The notes beneath the pieces were generated by a model, which was given only the letters and a program-made list of their open reading frames with translations, was not told the DNA's origin and ran no database searches. Source: JBAZLV01 sp964586075 (GTDB lineage Bacteria > Nitrospirota > UBA9217). Taken from it: a DNA stretch of 64,000 nucleotides. The stretch spans positions 62,001 through 126,000 of the forward strand of contig CAZPGZ010000002.1 in NCBI GenBank assembly GCA_964586075.1, in the 5' to 3' direction. Shown here piece after piece: positions 9,072 to 17,781 of the stretch. A program made the position numbers and the translations under genes. Each line of letters begins with the position of its first letter. Within the stretch, counting starts at the first letter, position 1.

Positions 9072-10796
9072 TCACTCCTTAACTTCTTTGATATAATCGC
9101 CAAGGACCATGTCTTTATACCCTTTGCCCTGCGGAATCACCGGATAAACGCCTTCATCCCGGTCGGTGATGACTTCGAGAAAGCAGGGGCCTTCCGCAGC
9201 CAGAAATTCTTTGAGGGAAGGTTCCAAATCTTCATGCTTCCGGATTTTGCGGCACCATTGGAAACCGCATTCTTTGGCAATATTCGCAAAGTTCGCGTCA
9301 AAGTCACGCTCTGTTGCGGTAAACTGGCGGTCATAAAACACCGCCTGAATGGTCCGCACCATGCCGTCCGCCCTGTTGTTCAGGAGGAGCACTTTTATGG
9401 GAATCCCGAGGGCCCCGATGGTATGGATCTCACCCATGTTCATTTTGATGCTGCTGTCTCCATCAATGGCGATCACCCGTGACGTGGGATTTGCGAAATG
9501 CACGCCTATGGCAACAGGCAGGGAAAAACCCATGGACCCAAAAGCTCCGGCGGTCATAAACGATTTCGGACGCGCCGTCTTCAGATATTGAGCGGCAAGC
9601 ATCTGGTGATTGCCGACCCCCGTCGTGATCTTGGTATCCTCCGTCATGTTCTGCGACAGAAGATCCATAACCTCCGCAGCCTGAATATCCGCTGCGTGTC
9701 TGTTGTAGTTGAGCGGAAACCGCCGTTTCAGGGAGGCGGTACACTTCTGCCATTCGCCGATATCCAGCTTGATCTGGTTTTTTTGTGCGTATTCTATCAA
9801 ATCTTCGAGGACCGTGCTCGCATCGCCAATGAAGGAAAACTTCGGGTTGCGGGTCACCCGCACTTCCTGCACTTTCTCCGCATTAATGTCGATATAGGCA
9901 ATTTCCGCCTTGAGGCCGGACTCACCAACCTTCTGGACCACCCGGTCATTCCACCTGACGCCCAGCGCGACGAACAGGTCCGTCTCCTGAATGGCCATGT
10001 TGGCATACGGAGTACCGAACATGCCGAGCATGCCGAGGGACGTCTCGAGCGATTCATCAAGAATGCCTTTTCCCATGAGGCTGTTGATGGAGGGGATATT
10101 GAACATCCGGTCAAATGCACGGATCTTATCGCTGGCTTTCCGGGAATTAAGTCCGCCGCCGATATACAGAAGCGGGCGCTTGGAGTTCTTGAGCAGGTCG
10201 AAAAATTTTCTGCACTGGTGTCCGCCCAGATGCGTCTCCTGATCGTATTTTAAACGGTACCGTTCAATATCTAGGGCGCGATAAATACCCTTCTTGCGCT
10301 GAACATCGTAGGGGAAATCGATGACGACTGGGCCTGGTTTGCCGGATTTTGCGAAAAAGTATGCGTCTTTGATCGTTTCCTCTATGTTAGAGCTGTCGTT
10401 AATCAACAAAACTTTCTTCGTGGCCATGGCAAAAACTTCTTTTACATTAACATGTTGAAACTCGTCGGTGTCAAGCCTGCTTTGCAAAACCTGTCCCGCA
10501 AAAACAAGCAACGGAATCGAATCCGCGTGTGAATCCGCAACCGCCGTGAGTGTGTTGGTGATCGCCGGGCCTGAAGTCACGATGGTAACGCCGACTTTGT
10601 CGCCAGCCCGGGAGTAGCCGGCGGCGCTGAAAGCGCATGCCTGTTCATTGGAGTTGACTGTCAGCGCAATGGAGCTCTGTCCCAAAGCATGGTACACCGG
10701 AAGTATGGTTGCGCCGGTATAGCCGAAAACATGCGTCACTCCCAGATCTTCAAGACTTTTGACCATGATCTCTGCGCCGTTCATTTCCTTCTGCAC
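9072..10796 (-). CDS. Acetolactate-synthase-like thiamine-diphosphate enzyme
   Basis: A 574-residue member of the acetolactate synthase/pyruvate oxidase superfamily. The N-terminal pyrimidine-binding domain has the activating glutamate in NSNEQACAF, the centre has the nucleotide-type domain (LLYIGGGLN), and the C-terminal domain has the TPP/metal motif beginning AIDGDSSIKMNMGE. The protein starts at GTG with AAGGAGG six bases upstream. No small regulatory subunit (ilvN) or ilvC is adjacent, so it may be a stand-alone enzyme such as a catabolic acetolactate synthase, sulfoacetaldehyde- or oxalyl-type homologue, rather than the biosynthetic IlvB. A consensus sigma-70 promoter and a leader hairpin lie upstream. 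Confidence 0.8.
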   Translation of the reverse strand: MQKEMNGAEIMVKSLEDLGVTHVFGYTGATILPVYHALGQSSIALTVNSNEQACAFSAAGYSRAGDKVGVTIVTSGPAITNTLTAVADSHADSIPLLVFAGQVLQSRLDTDEFQHVNVKEVFAMATKKVLLINDSSNIEETIKDAYFFAKSGKPGPVVIDFPYDVQRKKGIYRALDIERYRLKYDQETHLGGHQCRKFFDLLKNSKRPLLYIGGGLNSRKASDKIRAFDRMFNIPSINSLMGKGILDESLETSLGMLGMFGTPYANMAIQETDLFVALGVRWNDRVVQKVGESGLKAEIAYIDINAEKVQEVRVTRNPKFSFIGDASTVLEDLIEYAQKNQIKLDIGEWQKCTASLKRRFPLNYNRHAADIQAAEVMDLLSQNMTEDTKITTGVGNHQMLAAQYLKTARPKSFMTAGAFGSMGFSLPVAIGVHFANPTSRVIAIDGDSSIKMNMGEIHTIGALGIPIKVLLLNNRADGMVRTIQAVFYDRQFTATERDFDANFANIAKECGFQWCRKIRKHEDLEPSLKEFLAAEGPCFLEVITDRDEGVYPVIPQGKGYKDMVLGDYIKEVKE

Positions 10797-10807
10797 TGCA
10801 ACCTCCT

Positions 10808-10839
10808 TCAGGCCCTCGTTCCCCCGGAGCGTGGCCTGA
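10808..10839 (-). promoter_or_regulatory. Leader hairpin abutting the ribosome-binding site of the TPP-enzyme gene
   Basis: TCAGGCC (10833-10839 on the minus-strand transcript) pairs with GGCCTGA, with an additional CTC/GAG inner pair; the stem ends immediately before the AAGGAGG of the GTG-started gene. A hairpin so placed could affect ribosome access. No T tract follows, so it is not a standard terminator. Confidence 0.4.
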
Positions 10840-10924
10840 AATATTGTGGTTTTATATTCAGAGAGAGAATATCGGTTTTTCCACCGAATATCTGCTGTTT
10901 TTCAATCTCTGTAAAATTTTAAAT

Positions 10925-10952
10925 ATTATACCATAATGTCTGTAGCTGCCAA
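10925..10952 (-). promoter_or_regulatory. Sigma-70 promoter of the TPP-enzyme gene
   Basis: TTGGCA (10952-10947), 16-base spacer, perfect TATAAT (10930-10925). It predicts a start near 10918 and a leader of about 120 bases. Confidence 0.65.
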
Positions 10953-11015
10953 GTATTTTTATCCGGCCGTGGAAGTATATTGTCTAAGAAGTCATGCTTA
11001 ATCCGGTATTTTCTC

Positions 11016-11044
11016 TTGACGATTTTTTTTATGGTGAGTATTAT
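11016..11044 (+). promoter_or_regulatory. Sigma-70 promoter of the Nudix gene
   Basis: TTGACG (11016-11021), 17-base T-rich spacer, TATTAT (11039-11044). The predicted leader to the GTG start at 11230 is about 180 bases. Confidence 0.55.
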
Positions 11045-11229
11045 AACACGAAGTCTCGCTGGATTCCTGAGAGAGCCCTCCATGCCTGTTTTACCATTCA
11101 ACCTTCGCTCTGTAGGGTGCATGTTTCATTGGCATTTCTCGCGGTCACCTGGAGAACAGGCATTATTGATTCAACCCGATAAATCGCACAAGAGCGGAGT
11201 GGCATCTTTCTCGCCGGGAAAGGATTTTT

Positions 11230-11886
11230 GTGAAAAGGATTGAAGAACTGCAAAACAAACTGCCTGTATACCCTGCAATCCAGGAGCGGGAAGAATATGT
11301 GCACACCGCTATTCTTGTCCTCTTGGCTTTTCTCAACGGAGAATACCATTTTGTATTTCAAAAAAGAGGACCGAACATCCGGCAGGGCGGGGAAATATGT
11401 TTCCCCGGCGGTGTTTATCATCGACAGGACGGCACCTATGAGCAAGCTGCGGTCAGGGAAACCGTGGAGGAAATGGGCATTCCTGCTGAAAAGATAAAGG
11501 TCATCGGACCTCTTGATACCATGGTGGCTCCCTTGGGAGTCGTGGTCAACGCCTTCGTCGGAATCGCGGATATCAATGATCTTGATGAAATCGTTCCCAA
11601 TCGGGACGAAGTGGCGCATGTTTTCAGCGTTCCGGTCTCGTTTTTTGAAACACATGCGCCTCGGAAATACGAGGCAATGCTGAATGTCCATCCCACTGTT
11701 GTAGATGAAGCAACGGGAAAAGAAATTGTTTTGTTCCCTGCCAGAGAACTGGGGTTGCCGGAAAAATACTGGAAATCCTGGGGTGGTGTTAAATACGTCA
11801 TTCATTTTTATACTGTCGAGCAGGGCCCCATATGGGGAATAACCGCGCGATTTATCGTTGATATCGTCGACAAGTTGAAGCGGTAA
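11230..11886 (+). CDS. Nudix hydrolase, coenzyme-A-pyrophosphatase-like
   Basis: A 218-residue Nudix protein. The segment before the box, GGEICFPGG, and the box itself (…AAVRETVEEMGI) match the NudL/PCD1-type CoA diphosphatase arrangement, in which the helix REXXEEXG binds Mg2+. The expected glutamate early in the box is replaced by aspartate (HRQDG), so the box is slightly degenerate. The start codon is GTG, with AAAGGA five bases upstream. It is the first gene of a plus-strand run (Nudix, lipoate-ligase-like, SppA-like, TPR). Confidence 0.75.
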   Translation: MKRIEELQNKLPVYPAIQEREEYVHTAILVLLAFLNGEYHFVFQKRGPNIRQGGEICFPGGVYHRQDGTYEQAAVRETVEEMGIPAEKIKVIGPLDTMVAPLGVVVNAFVGIADINDLDEIVPNRDEVAHVFSVPVSFFETHAPRKYEAMLNVHPTVVDEATGKEIVLFPARELGLPEKYWKSWGGVKYVIHFYTVEQGPIWGITARFIVDIVDKLKR

Positions 11887-11991
11887 ATTGCATCCGGCGG
11901 CTGTTTACCTTTTACCGCGTGCGTTCTGATTCGATTGCTCTCCTTTCTCTGTTTCAGATAACATAGCTTTATCAACACAGAGGCGGACACC

Positions 11992-12708
11992 GTGACTACC
12001 TGGAAACTGCTCAGAACGGGTGCCAACTTCGGCGCCTATAACATGGCCGTGGACGAGGAACTGCTTGCGCGTGCCCAGGCAGGCGAGCAAACCCCGGTAC
12101 TCCGCTTCTACGCGTGGAATCCACCTGCAGTATCGCTTGGCCGTTTCCAAAAAGCTGAGACGGCTGTCAACCTTGAAGCGTGTAAAAAGCGAGGCATTGA
12201 CGTCATCCGTCGAATCACCGGCGGCAGAGCAGTGTTCCATTGTCATGAGTTGACATACAGCATTATTGCCCGCACCGACAATTCCCTTTTCCCTCCCTCT
12301 GTTCTCGGGACATATAAAATTATTGCATCGTGTTTGATTGCCGGGCTCCGCAATCTCGGCATCTCCGCGGAAGCAGTCTCACACAACAGCATGCTTGCGG
12401 ATTTAGTAAAAAAAAGGCCCAAAAATCCTGCATGTTTTTCCTCTCCTTCGTGGCATGAAATCATGGTCGGGAACAAAAAAATCATCGGGAGTGCGCAGCG
12501 GAGGCTCTCGGGCGCTTTTCTTCAGCACGGCTCTGTTTTGATCGATTTCGACCCCCGCCTCGAAGCCGAGATAATCCCCGGCGCAGGCACCGGTGACCTG
12601 GCCACATCAGTCAATCAGGTGCTTTCGCGTAAGGTGCCGAGCGAAGAGATCATTGATGCTGTGCTCAAGGGTTTCAGCAGCGAACTCGGCTTGACTTTCG
12701 AAATCTAA
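11992..12708 (+). CDS. Lipoate/octanoate transferase family protein (LplA/LipM-like)
   Basis: A 238-residue cofactor-transferase of the biotin/lipoyl attachment fold. Typical features are the N-terminal MAVDEELL, the substrate-loop RRITGGRAVFH, the K in GNKKIIGSAQRR and a cysteine in PACFSSPSWHEI that matches the active-site region of LipM-type octanoyltransferases. Length and cysteine favour LipM over LplA; no lipoyl synthase or lipoyl-domain gene is adjacent, so the acceptor (perhaps GcvH) is elsewhere. GTG start with GAGG upstream. Confidence 0.8.
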   Translation: MTTWKLLRTGANFGAYNMAVDEELLARAQAGEQTPVLRFYAWNPPAVSLGRFQKAETAVNLEACKKRGIDVIRRITGGRAVFHCHELTYSIIARTDNSLFPPSVLGTYKIIASCLIAGLRNLGISAEAVSHNSMLADLVKKRPKNPACFSSPSWHEIMVGNKKIIGSAQRRLSGAFLQHGSVLIDFDPRLEAEIIPGAGTGDLATSVNQVLSRKVPSEEIIDAVLKGFSSELGLTFEI

Positions 12709-12768
12709 TCACCCCCTGAGCGCTGCTGCATAAAAAATTGCGCAGTTCCGCCAGGAGAGGAGGCCATC

Positions 12769-13713
12769 ATGAAAAGAATCTTTGCTGTAATATGCGTATT
12801 GTTTCTTGCATTGTTTTTGCTGACTGGTTGCACCCTGTTCAGAATTTCTCTGGTTGAAGAAATGCAGCCACTCACGGAGCAAGTAATTTCCGGATATGGG
12901 AACGACAAAATCCTCGTCATGGACATCTCGGGCGTCATCAGCGCTGATGAAAACCAGGCTTTTCTCAGCAGCAGAAAACAGCCGGGGACTCTTTCTCTGG
13001 TGCGCGAGCAACTGGACCGCGCGCGAAAAGATAAAAATATCAAGGCATTGCTGCTCAGAATCAACAGCCCCGGAGGCGGCGTAACCGCATCGGACATGCT
13101 GTACTATGAAATAAAGAAATTCAAAAAAGAAACCGGAATGCCGGTGTTTGCCCATATCATGGACATGGGCACATCAGGCGCATACTATGCTGCCCTGGCA
13201 GCCGACCGCATTACGGCCCAGCCGACGAGCATCGTCGGCAGTATCGGCGTGATCATGATCCGTTTTGACGCAACCGGTTTGATGCAAAAAATTGGGCTGC
13301 AGGCCTTTGAAATATCATCGGGAGACAAAAAGGGAATGGGTTCACCGTTTCGACAGCTTTCTCCGGAGGAACGTGGTATTTTTCAGTCTGTGGTGAACAG
13401 CATGCAGGACCGCTTTGTAAACACCGTGTCGTCCGCACGAAAATTAAGCCGTGATACGGTCACAAAACTTGCCGACGGACGCATCTATACAAGCCAGGAA
13501 GCACAGACCGTGGGCCTCATCGATGGTACCACCTATCTTGGTGATGCTCTCGATGAGGTTAAAAAGGCTGCGCATCTCGAACAGGCCTCCGTAGTATTCT
13601 ATGCACGGCCGGGTGAATACCGTCCCACCATATACTCGGCGAATCTTATCAACATCGACACAGGCGGACTGATGCAGCCCGGAATATCTCTTCTGTACCT
13701 CTGGTGGCCGTGA
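12769..13713 (+). CDS. sppA: SppA-type S49 signal-peptide peptidase, lipoprotein
   Basis: A 314-residue membrane-attached serine protease. The N-terminus has a lipobox (LLTGC, Cys about 22), so it is probably a lipoprotein instead of the usual transmembrane form. The S49 catalytic pair is visible: nucleophile serine in MGTSGAYYAA and general-base lysine in SGDKKGMGSPF, followed by RQLSPEER. GSIGVIM is also typical. Expected to cut leftover signal peptides at the inner membrane. Strong GGAGAGGAGG ribosome site. Short form (single protease domain), as in Gram-positive SppA. Confidence 0.88.
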   Translation: MKRIFAVICVLFLALFLLTGCTLFRISLVEEMQPLTEQVISGYGNDKILVMDISGVISADENQAFLSSRKQPGTLSLVREQLDRARKDKNIKALLLRINSPGGGVTASDMLYYEIKKFKKETGMPVFAHIMDMGTSGAYYAALAADRITAQPTSIVGSIGVIMIRFDATGLMQKIGLQAFEISSGDKKGMGSPFRQLSPEERGIFQSVVNSMQDRFVNTVSSARKLSRDTVTKLADGRIYTSQEAQTVGLIDGTTYLGDALDEVKKAAHLEQASVVFYARPGEYRPTIYSANLINIDTGGLMQPGISLLYLWWP

Positions 13714-13817
13714 GAGGGGATACGCGCGCCTTCGAACGCTATTCTTCCTTTCATTCCAGTTGACACGGATGTAAACACTATGCTATGGTTATGCAGGTGC
13801 CGAGGGAGGAAAAAAAC

Positions 13818-14321
13818 ATGAAAAAAAATCCTGCGCTGATTTTGATAGCGGCGGTTCTTGTGATTATGATTGCCACGCCGGCGTTTCCGGCAGAGGAACT
13901 TTTTGATTCGGCTGCAGCAGCAAAACACATGGAACAGGGCTTTCTTCTTCTCAAGGCAAAAAAATTCGATGCGGCCGCACGGGAATTTGAAGAAGCTGCC
14001 TCGATTAATCCCGATGCTGAGTCCTATTATTATCTTGGCTATGCCTACTATCTCAAAGGAAGATCCGGCGATGGGGACGCACGCCAGAAATCCCGGGAAA
14101 ATTTTGCCAGAGCGTTCGAAATAGACCCGAATTTTTCTCCAACCAGATACAAAACGACGGAACCCGTGCATCCGGGCGAATCACCCCAAGGTGAAACATC
14201 TTCCGAAGCCCAGCCCCCGGCTAACCAGCAGGAACCCTTGAAAACCGGCCCCACGCCGTCCGCAGCAGACCAGCAAACACCGGTCCCGCAACCGGTTGCT
14301 CCGCCTGCACAGGCAAAATAA
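13818..14321 (+). CDS. Exported TPR protein with proline-rich tail
   Basis: A 167-residue protein: signal peptide (MKKNPALILIAAVLVIMIA… cleavage near FPAEE), two TPR-like units (EQGFLLLKAKKFDAAAREFE, SYYYLGYAYYLKG), then a tail of about 50 residues rich in Pro, Gln and Glu. Start ATG at 13818 has AGGGAGG seven bases upstream; the frame is open from 13785 but the upstream ATG has no ribosome site. Function unknown; it follows the SppA-like gene on the same strand. Confidence 0.7.
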   Translation: MKKNPALILIAAVLVIMIATPAFPAEELFDSAAAAKHMEQGFLLLKAKKFDAAAREFEEAASINPDAESYYYLGYAYYLKGRSGDGDARQKSRENFARAFEIDPNFSPTRYKTTEPVHPGESPQGETSSEAQPPANQQEPLKTGPTPSAADQQTPVPQPVAPPAQAK

Positions 14322-14375
14322 GCTTTTTCCAAAGTAAATAAGAGCGGCAAAGCTCCTCAGGCATAGCGCCCTCGT

Positions 14376-15149
14376 TCACCCTTTTTGCGCATTCAAAACA
14401 ATATCCTGAGTAATCTCTTTTTTGATAAAAGCTCTTATAAGAATTCTGTCTTCCTGTTTAATCTGTGCAAACTTCACTCCCATCCCGGATGTATGCAGCG
14501 GTCCGCTTCCGGTGTCAAAACTGTACAGGACTGTTCCCTGAATCCGAATCCGTGCCTTGCCCAGAAAAAGAGTCATTGGGAGCTGTGTTCTGACCGGCAG
14601 CGGCTTGAACATGCTCACATACATCCCTTCTTCCGACAAGGCCGTTATGCAATCCATCTGCGCGCGTTCCTGCCCGTTCTCTTCCCCAAGCAGGACCGGC
14701 AAGCAGGCGCGGAGACGTATGTACCGTCGCGGCTTTTCCTCCGTTGCTTTCTGAACTGCCGCATAGAGCTCAGCCGGATCGAATGGCTTTCTGAGGAAAA
14801 CGCTGCATCCGCTTTCCTGGCAGGAGTGCTTCAACGACGGATCGGCAGACGCCGTGTAAACAATGACCGGCACTGATGCCATCTTTGGATCTTTTTTGAT
14901 GCATTTCAGAAATGCAATCCCATCCATGCCTCCCAAGTTGACCTCTGTCAGGATCAGTAACGGGACGGCAAACTTTACTATCTCAAGCACCTCTTCCGCC
15001 ATGCGGGTTGTATACACACTGTAATCAAGACGCTGAAGAAGCATCCCGGTATAATAAAGAACGGAGGGATCGTCATCGACAATAAAGAGAATGCGTTTTT
15101 TCCTGTTGTGGACCAGAGATTCCCAGGTTCGGGAGATAGTGTCCGCCAT
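14376..15149 (-). CDS. Receiver-PilZ protein with Glu in place of phospho-acceptor Asp (paralogue 1)
   Basis: A 257-residue two-domain regulator. Residues about 20-135 are a CheY-like receiver with the acidic triplet VDDD, the conserved Thr (VYTAS) and Lys (FLRKPFD), but the phosphorylated Asp is Glu69 (LTEVNL). Residues about 140-257 are a PilZ domain with RRYIR (RxxxR, c-di-GMP binding) while the second motif reads ALSEEG, lacking the usual Asp/Asn. It may therefore be locked in an active-like state or act by protein contact. Start ATG at 15149 follows GGGG; a TTG at 15155 is possible. It is co-directional with a Cys-cluster gene (gap 13 bp) and a close paralogue upstream. Confidence 0.85.
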   Translation of the reverse strand: MADTISRTWESLVHNRKKRILFIVDDDPSVLYYTGMLLQRLDYSVYTTRMAEEVLEIVKFAVPLLILTEVNLGGMDGIAFLKCIKKDPKMASVPVIVYTASADPSLKHSCQESGCSVFLRKPFDPAELYAAVQKATEEKPRRYIRLRACLPVLLGEENGQERAQMDCITALSEEGMYVSMFKPLPVRTQLPMTLFLGKARIRIQGTVLYSFDTGSGPLHTSGMGVKFAQIKQEDRILIRAFIKKEITQDIVLNAQKG

Positions 15150-15162
15150 GAGCAACCCCGCG

Positions 15163-15429
15163 TCATTTTTTGTGTGAATTGCATGTCATCGTCTCAAGCC
15201 GCTCCAGCAGCAGTAAGGCCTCGCTTTGATTTGATCCGCAAAATTCCATGGTCGGCCGGTACGATAAGCAGACGGCAGGGCGTTCAGGCCTGCCGTATAA
15301 GCGACAGCGGTTGTCCAGGGTAAGCTGGATACATCTGGCCCCTGCTGATTTTCCTTCGGGCATTCCCGGTATTGGAGAGGAGACCGACGGTGCAATGCAG
15401 CACGCGCCGCAGTCTGCACGACAAAGCAT
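15163..15429 (-). CDS. YkgJ/YeiW-type zinc-or-iron-chelating Cys-cluster protein
   Basis: An 88-residue protein starting MLCRADCGACCIAPS and containing ARCIQL, NRCRLYG and AVCLSY: the CxxxCxxC-type cluster of the UPF0153/YkgJ family, thought to bind zinc or an iron-sulfur centre. It closely resembles E. coli YeiW in layout (PGMPEGK and C-terminal FCG). ATG at 15429 has AGGAAGG upstream, so the longer frame to 15501 is unlikely. It sits between two receiver-PilZ genes, possibly one operon; its biochemical role is unknown. Confidence 0.8.
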   Translation of the reverse strand: MLCRADCGACCIAPSVSSPIPGMPEGKSAGARCIQLTLDNRCRLYGRPERPAVCLSYRPTMEFCGSNQSEALLLLERLETMTCNSHKK

Positions 15430-15550
15430 TTTTACCTTCCTGAGAAGCGGGGGGCTCGTGATGCGTGAGGGGAGATTTACTGCGTCTAACGAGAGAAGCA
15501 CAAAGCATCCTTTTTCTTTACGGCCTCCGGCATTTCTTCCGCCAGTCGCA

Positions 15551-16339
15551 TCAAAGGATCGTGCCGCCCATCTGCCCCATCGTAAGGCCTTTGGTAATCG
15601 CTCTTTTGATGAAGGACTTGATCAGTCGCTGATCTTCCGGTTTGATTTGGACGAATTTAATTCCCATCCCGGAGGTTTTTAAGGGCCCCTCTTCTCGTTT
15701 GAAGCTGTACAATACCATTCCTTCCACTTTGATCTGTGCATCTTCGAGAAAAATCGTGATAGGGATCTGGAGGCCCACCGGTTTGGGCTGCGATGTGCTC
15801 ACATACATGCCTTGTTCAGATAAGGCAGTTACATAATCGGAGATCACAGTATGGGCGGCAGTTTTGTCGTCGCCGATCATTACATTCAAACAAGTCTGGA
15901 GGCGGATAAACTGGCGCGGTGTGGTTTCTGAGGCCTTCTGGATTGCCGCATACAGCATATCGGCATCCACCGGTTTGTGAAAATAAGCCGCACACCCTTC
16001 TTCCAGACAGGCGCTCTTTATGGACTGGTCCCTTGAAGAGGTAAGGATGATTACCGGCACCTTGTGCGTTTGCGGATTTCGTTTAAGCGTTTTGAGGAGT
16101 TCGAGACCGTTCATTCCCGGCAGGTTCACCTCCGTCAGCACCAGCGCAGGTTCCGCGACATTCACGACCTCGAGTGCGTCTTCCGCGGTCTTTGACGTGT
16201 GAATATTGTATTCGAGACGCTGGAGCAGCATGCTGGTATAATACAGGTGCGCCCCTTCACCATCGACAACAACTACGAGGCGCTTCTCGCGTTCCGAGTT
16301 CTGAACCACTCCGTTGCTGTGCATATTCACTGCCTCCAT
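15551..16339 (-). CDS. Receiver-PilZ protein with Glu in place of phospho-acceptor Asp (paralogue 2)
   Basis: A 262-residue paralogue of the protein at 14376-15149, with the same order: receiver (about 20-140) then PilZ (about 145-262). Here too the phospho-acceptor is Glu (Glu70, LTEVNL), and the acidic pair is also damaged (VDGE instead of VDDE). Thr (LTSSR) and Lys (FHKPVD) remain. The PilZ part has RQFIR and ALSEQG. ATG at 16339 follows AAGGAGG at ideal spacing. First gene of the likely three-gene unit with the YeiW-like gene and paralogue 1. Confidence 0.85.
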   Translation of the reverse strand: MEAVNMHSNGVVQNSEREKRLVVVVDGEGAHLYYTSMLLQRLEYNIHTSKTAEDALEVVNVAEPALVLTEVNLPGMNGLELLKTLKRNPQTHKVPVIILTSSRDQSIKSACLEEGCAAYFHKPVDADMLYAAIQKASETTPRQFIRLQTCLNVMIGDDKTAAHTVISDYVTALSEQGMYVSTSQPKPVGLQIPITIFLEDAQIKVEGMVLYSFKREEGPLKTSGMGIKFVQIKPEDQRLIKSFIKRAITKGLTMGQMGGTIL

Positions 16340-16414
16340 TACCAACCTCCTTGCCGGGCAAATAGTGCTACAAAAACCGTCACGCGCTTCGCGCCGCCGT
16401 GCTGCCGTACTCGA

Positions 16415-17026
16415 CTATATGGGAAGTCTGATTTTATATCGTATTGCCAGCATTCTCAAGAAAAATGTGACCAGTATGCACGCAAGAACCGCTGCAATTT
16501 CGTTCACCATGCCCTGCGTCATCAACAGGTATGCCCAGGCGCCGATAAAGGAACACGTGGCATACAGCTCAGTCCTTTGAAATACATAGGGGATCTCATT
16601 GCAAATGGTGTCGCGCATGACCCCACCAAACACTCCGGTGATAACCCCGAGCAGCGACGAAACGAATGCAGTACATCCGGCTTGGTGGGCCACCGAGGCA
16701 CCCGACGCGCTGAACAACCCCAATCCAAGCGCATCGAGCGCCAGCACGAGCGTGACCGTTCCTTTGCGGTTCAACTTATCTTTCATGATCGCAACCGATA
16801 TAAGAGATATCAGCAGCAGCAAAATGGCATACTGAGAATGTTCGATCCAGAAGAGCGGATGCCGGTTCAAAATGATGTCCCGCAATGACCCGCCGCCGAA
16901 GGCCGTTATCATCGCCACGGCGTAAACACCGATTATATCCATCCCTTTTTTCCGCGCTTCGTAAATTCCGGTGAGCGCAAAAGCGATGATTCCCAGTATT
17001 TCAATCGTACTGATAAGCGTGTTCAT
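16415..17026 (-). CDS. TRIC-family cation channel (UPF0126/YadS-like)
   Basis: A 203-residue integral membrane protein with about seven hydrophobic helices and a duplicated half: AFGGGSLRDII in the first and GVFGGVMRDTI in the second, the hallmark GGG/RD motif of the trimeric intracellular cation channel family. Prokaryotic members conduct K+/Na+; YicG-like homologues have been linked to glycine. The ATG overlaps the stop of the upstream hypothetical gene by one base (TGATG-type junction), so they are translationally coupled. Confidence 0.88.
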   Translation of the reverse strand: MNTLISTIEILGIIAFALTGIYEARKKGMDIIGVYAVAMITAFGGGSLRDIILNRHPLFWIEHSQYAILLLLISLISVAIMKDKLNRKGTVTLVLALDALGLGLFSASGASVAHQAGCTAFVSSLLGVITGVFGGVMRDTICNEIPYVFQRTELYATCSFIGAWAYLLMTQGMVNEIAAVLACILVTFFLRMLAIRYKIRLPI

Positions 17027-17496
17027 CAGATAATGTTTTTTCTTTCTTCCCGTTCACCGGGAGCGACCTTAAAACCGAGGATTTGCCATTGTCCGCCATG
17101 CCTGATGAGGGATATCTGTATATCGGCAGACCCTTCTTCAAAATCAGCGCTTGCTTCATACAAAGCGGTAATTACAAGGCCGCTTTCAAGAGAAAGCGTT
17201 ATTTTAGACTCGCCTGCAGCTTCGTAATATTCCTGCAAATCCCCCAGGTCTCGCAGGATATCAAACATCTGCAGCATATCGTCATAGTCGACGGTTGCGT
17301 TGAATTCGGGACTGGCGCGTTTTTGAATTTCCCTTACGTCCCAATCCGCTATAATAGCAGGAACAGCAGCGTCTACAAACAACTTGCTCTCTTTGTTCAG
17401 ATTGTTCACTAGTACGGCGACAGCTGCAACAGCCGCCAGAAAAAGCAAGACCACCGGCAGAAAGATGGAGATTAGCTTTTTCATAGGACTCTGCAT
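17026..17496 (-). CDS. Hypothetical membrane-anchored protein
   Basis: A 156-residue protein with one N-terminal hydrophobic segment (about residues 8-30) and a soluble part of about 125 residues ending in a beta-rich stretch (ADIQISLIRHGGQWQILGFKV) resembling NTF2/DUF4864-like domains. I do not recognise the family with confidence. The stop overlaps the start of the TRIC channel gene, suggesting a functional link. Start at 17496 has GAAGGG nine bases upstream; ATG at 17484 is an alternative. Confidence 0.6.
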   Translation of the reverse strand: MQSPMKKLISIFLPVVLLFLAAVAAVAVLVNNLNKESKLFVDAAVPAIIADWDVREIQKRASPEFNATVDYDDMLQMFDILRDLGDLQEYYEAAGESKITLSLESGLVITALYEASADFEEGSADIQISLIRHGGQWQILGFKVAPGEREERKNII

Positions 17497-17682
17497 AGAT
17501 ATTCGCCCTTCAGATCATGGAAACAGTGGTATTCCGGCAATGGAACGCCCATAATCTTCTGCATAGTATCTGATTTCTTGCTTAAGGGTAGGGCTTATTC
17601 AAAGGGTTGTCAAGGATTTCTTTATGGACAAAGGAAAGAAAAAATTGTCTTCTCACCGCAGGTATCAACAGCTCTTTGCAGC

Positions 17683-17737
17683 CACAAAAACAGGCGGGGA
17701 CGTTTACACCGCAGAATCATGCGGCAAAAACGTCCCC
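17683..17737 (-). terminator. Rho-independent terminator after the dehydrogenase/CooS-like operon
   Basis: A 10-bp stem GGGGACGTTT (696-705 offset from 17000) with its complement at 17728-17737 encloses a second 5-bp stem (CCGCA/TGCGG). On the minus strand a TGTTTTTG tract follows four bases later. It lies 45 bases past the stop of the dehydrogenase gene. Confidence 0.7.
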
Positions 17738-17781
17738 ATCAGTTCCTTCATGTCACAGCGGTCTTATTGTGCAATCCGCTC

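Larger units (their letters stand above)
10797..11229. other. Divergent promoter region between TPP enzyme and Nudix gene
   Basis: Holds two back-to-back sigma-70 promoters (10925-10952 minus, 11016-11044 plus) and a leader hairpin next to the minus-strand ribosome-binding site, all listed separately. About 180 bases between the plus promoter and the Nudix start hold nothing else I can name. Confidence 0.7.
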
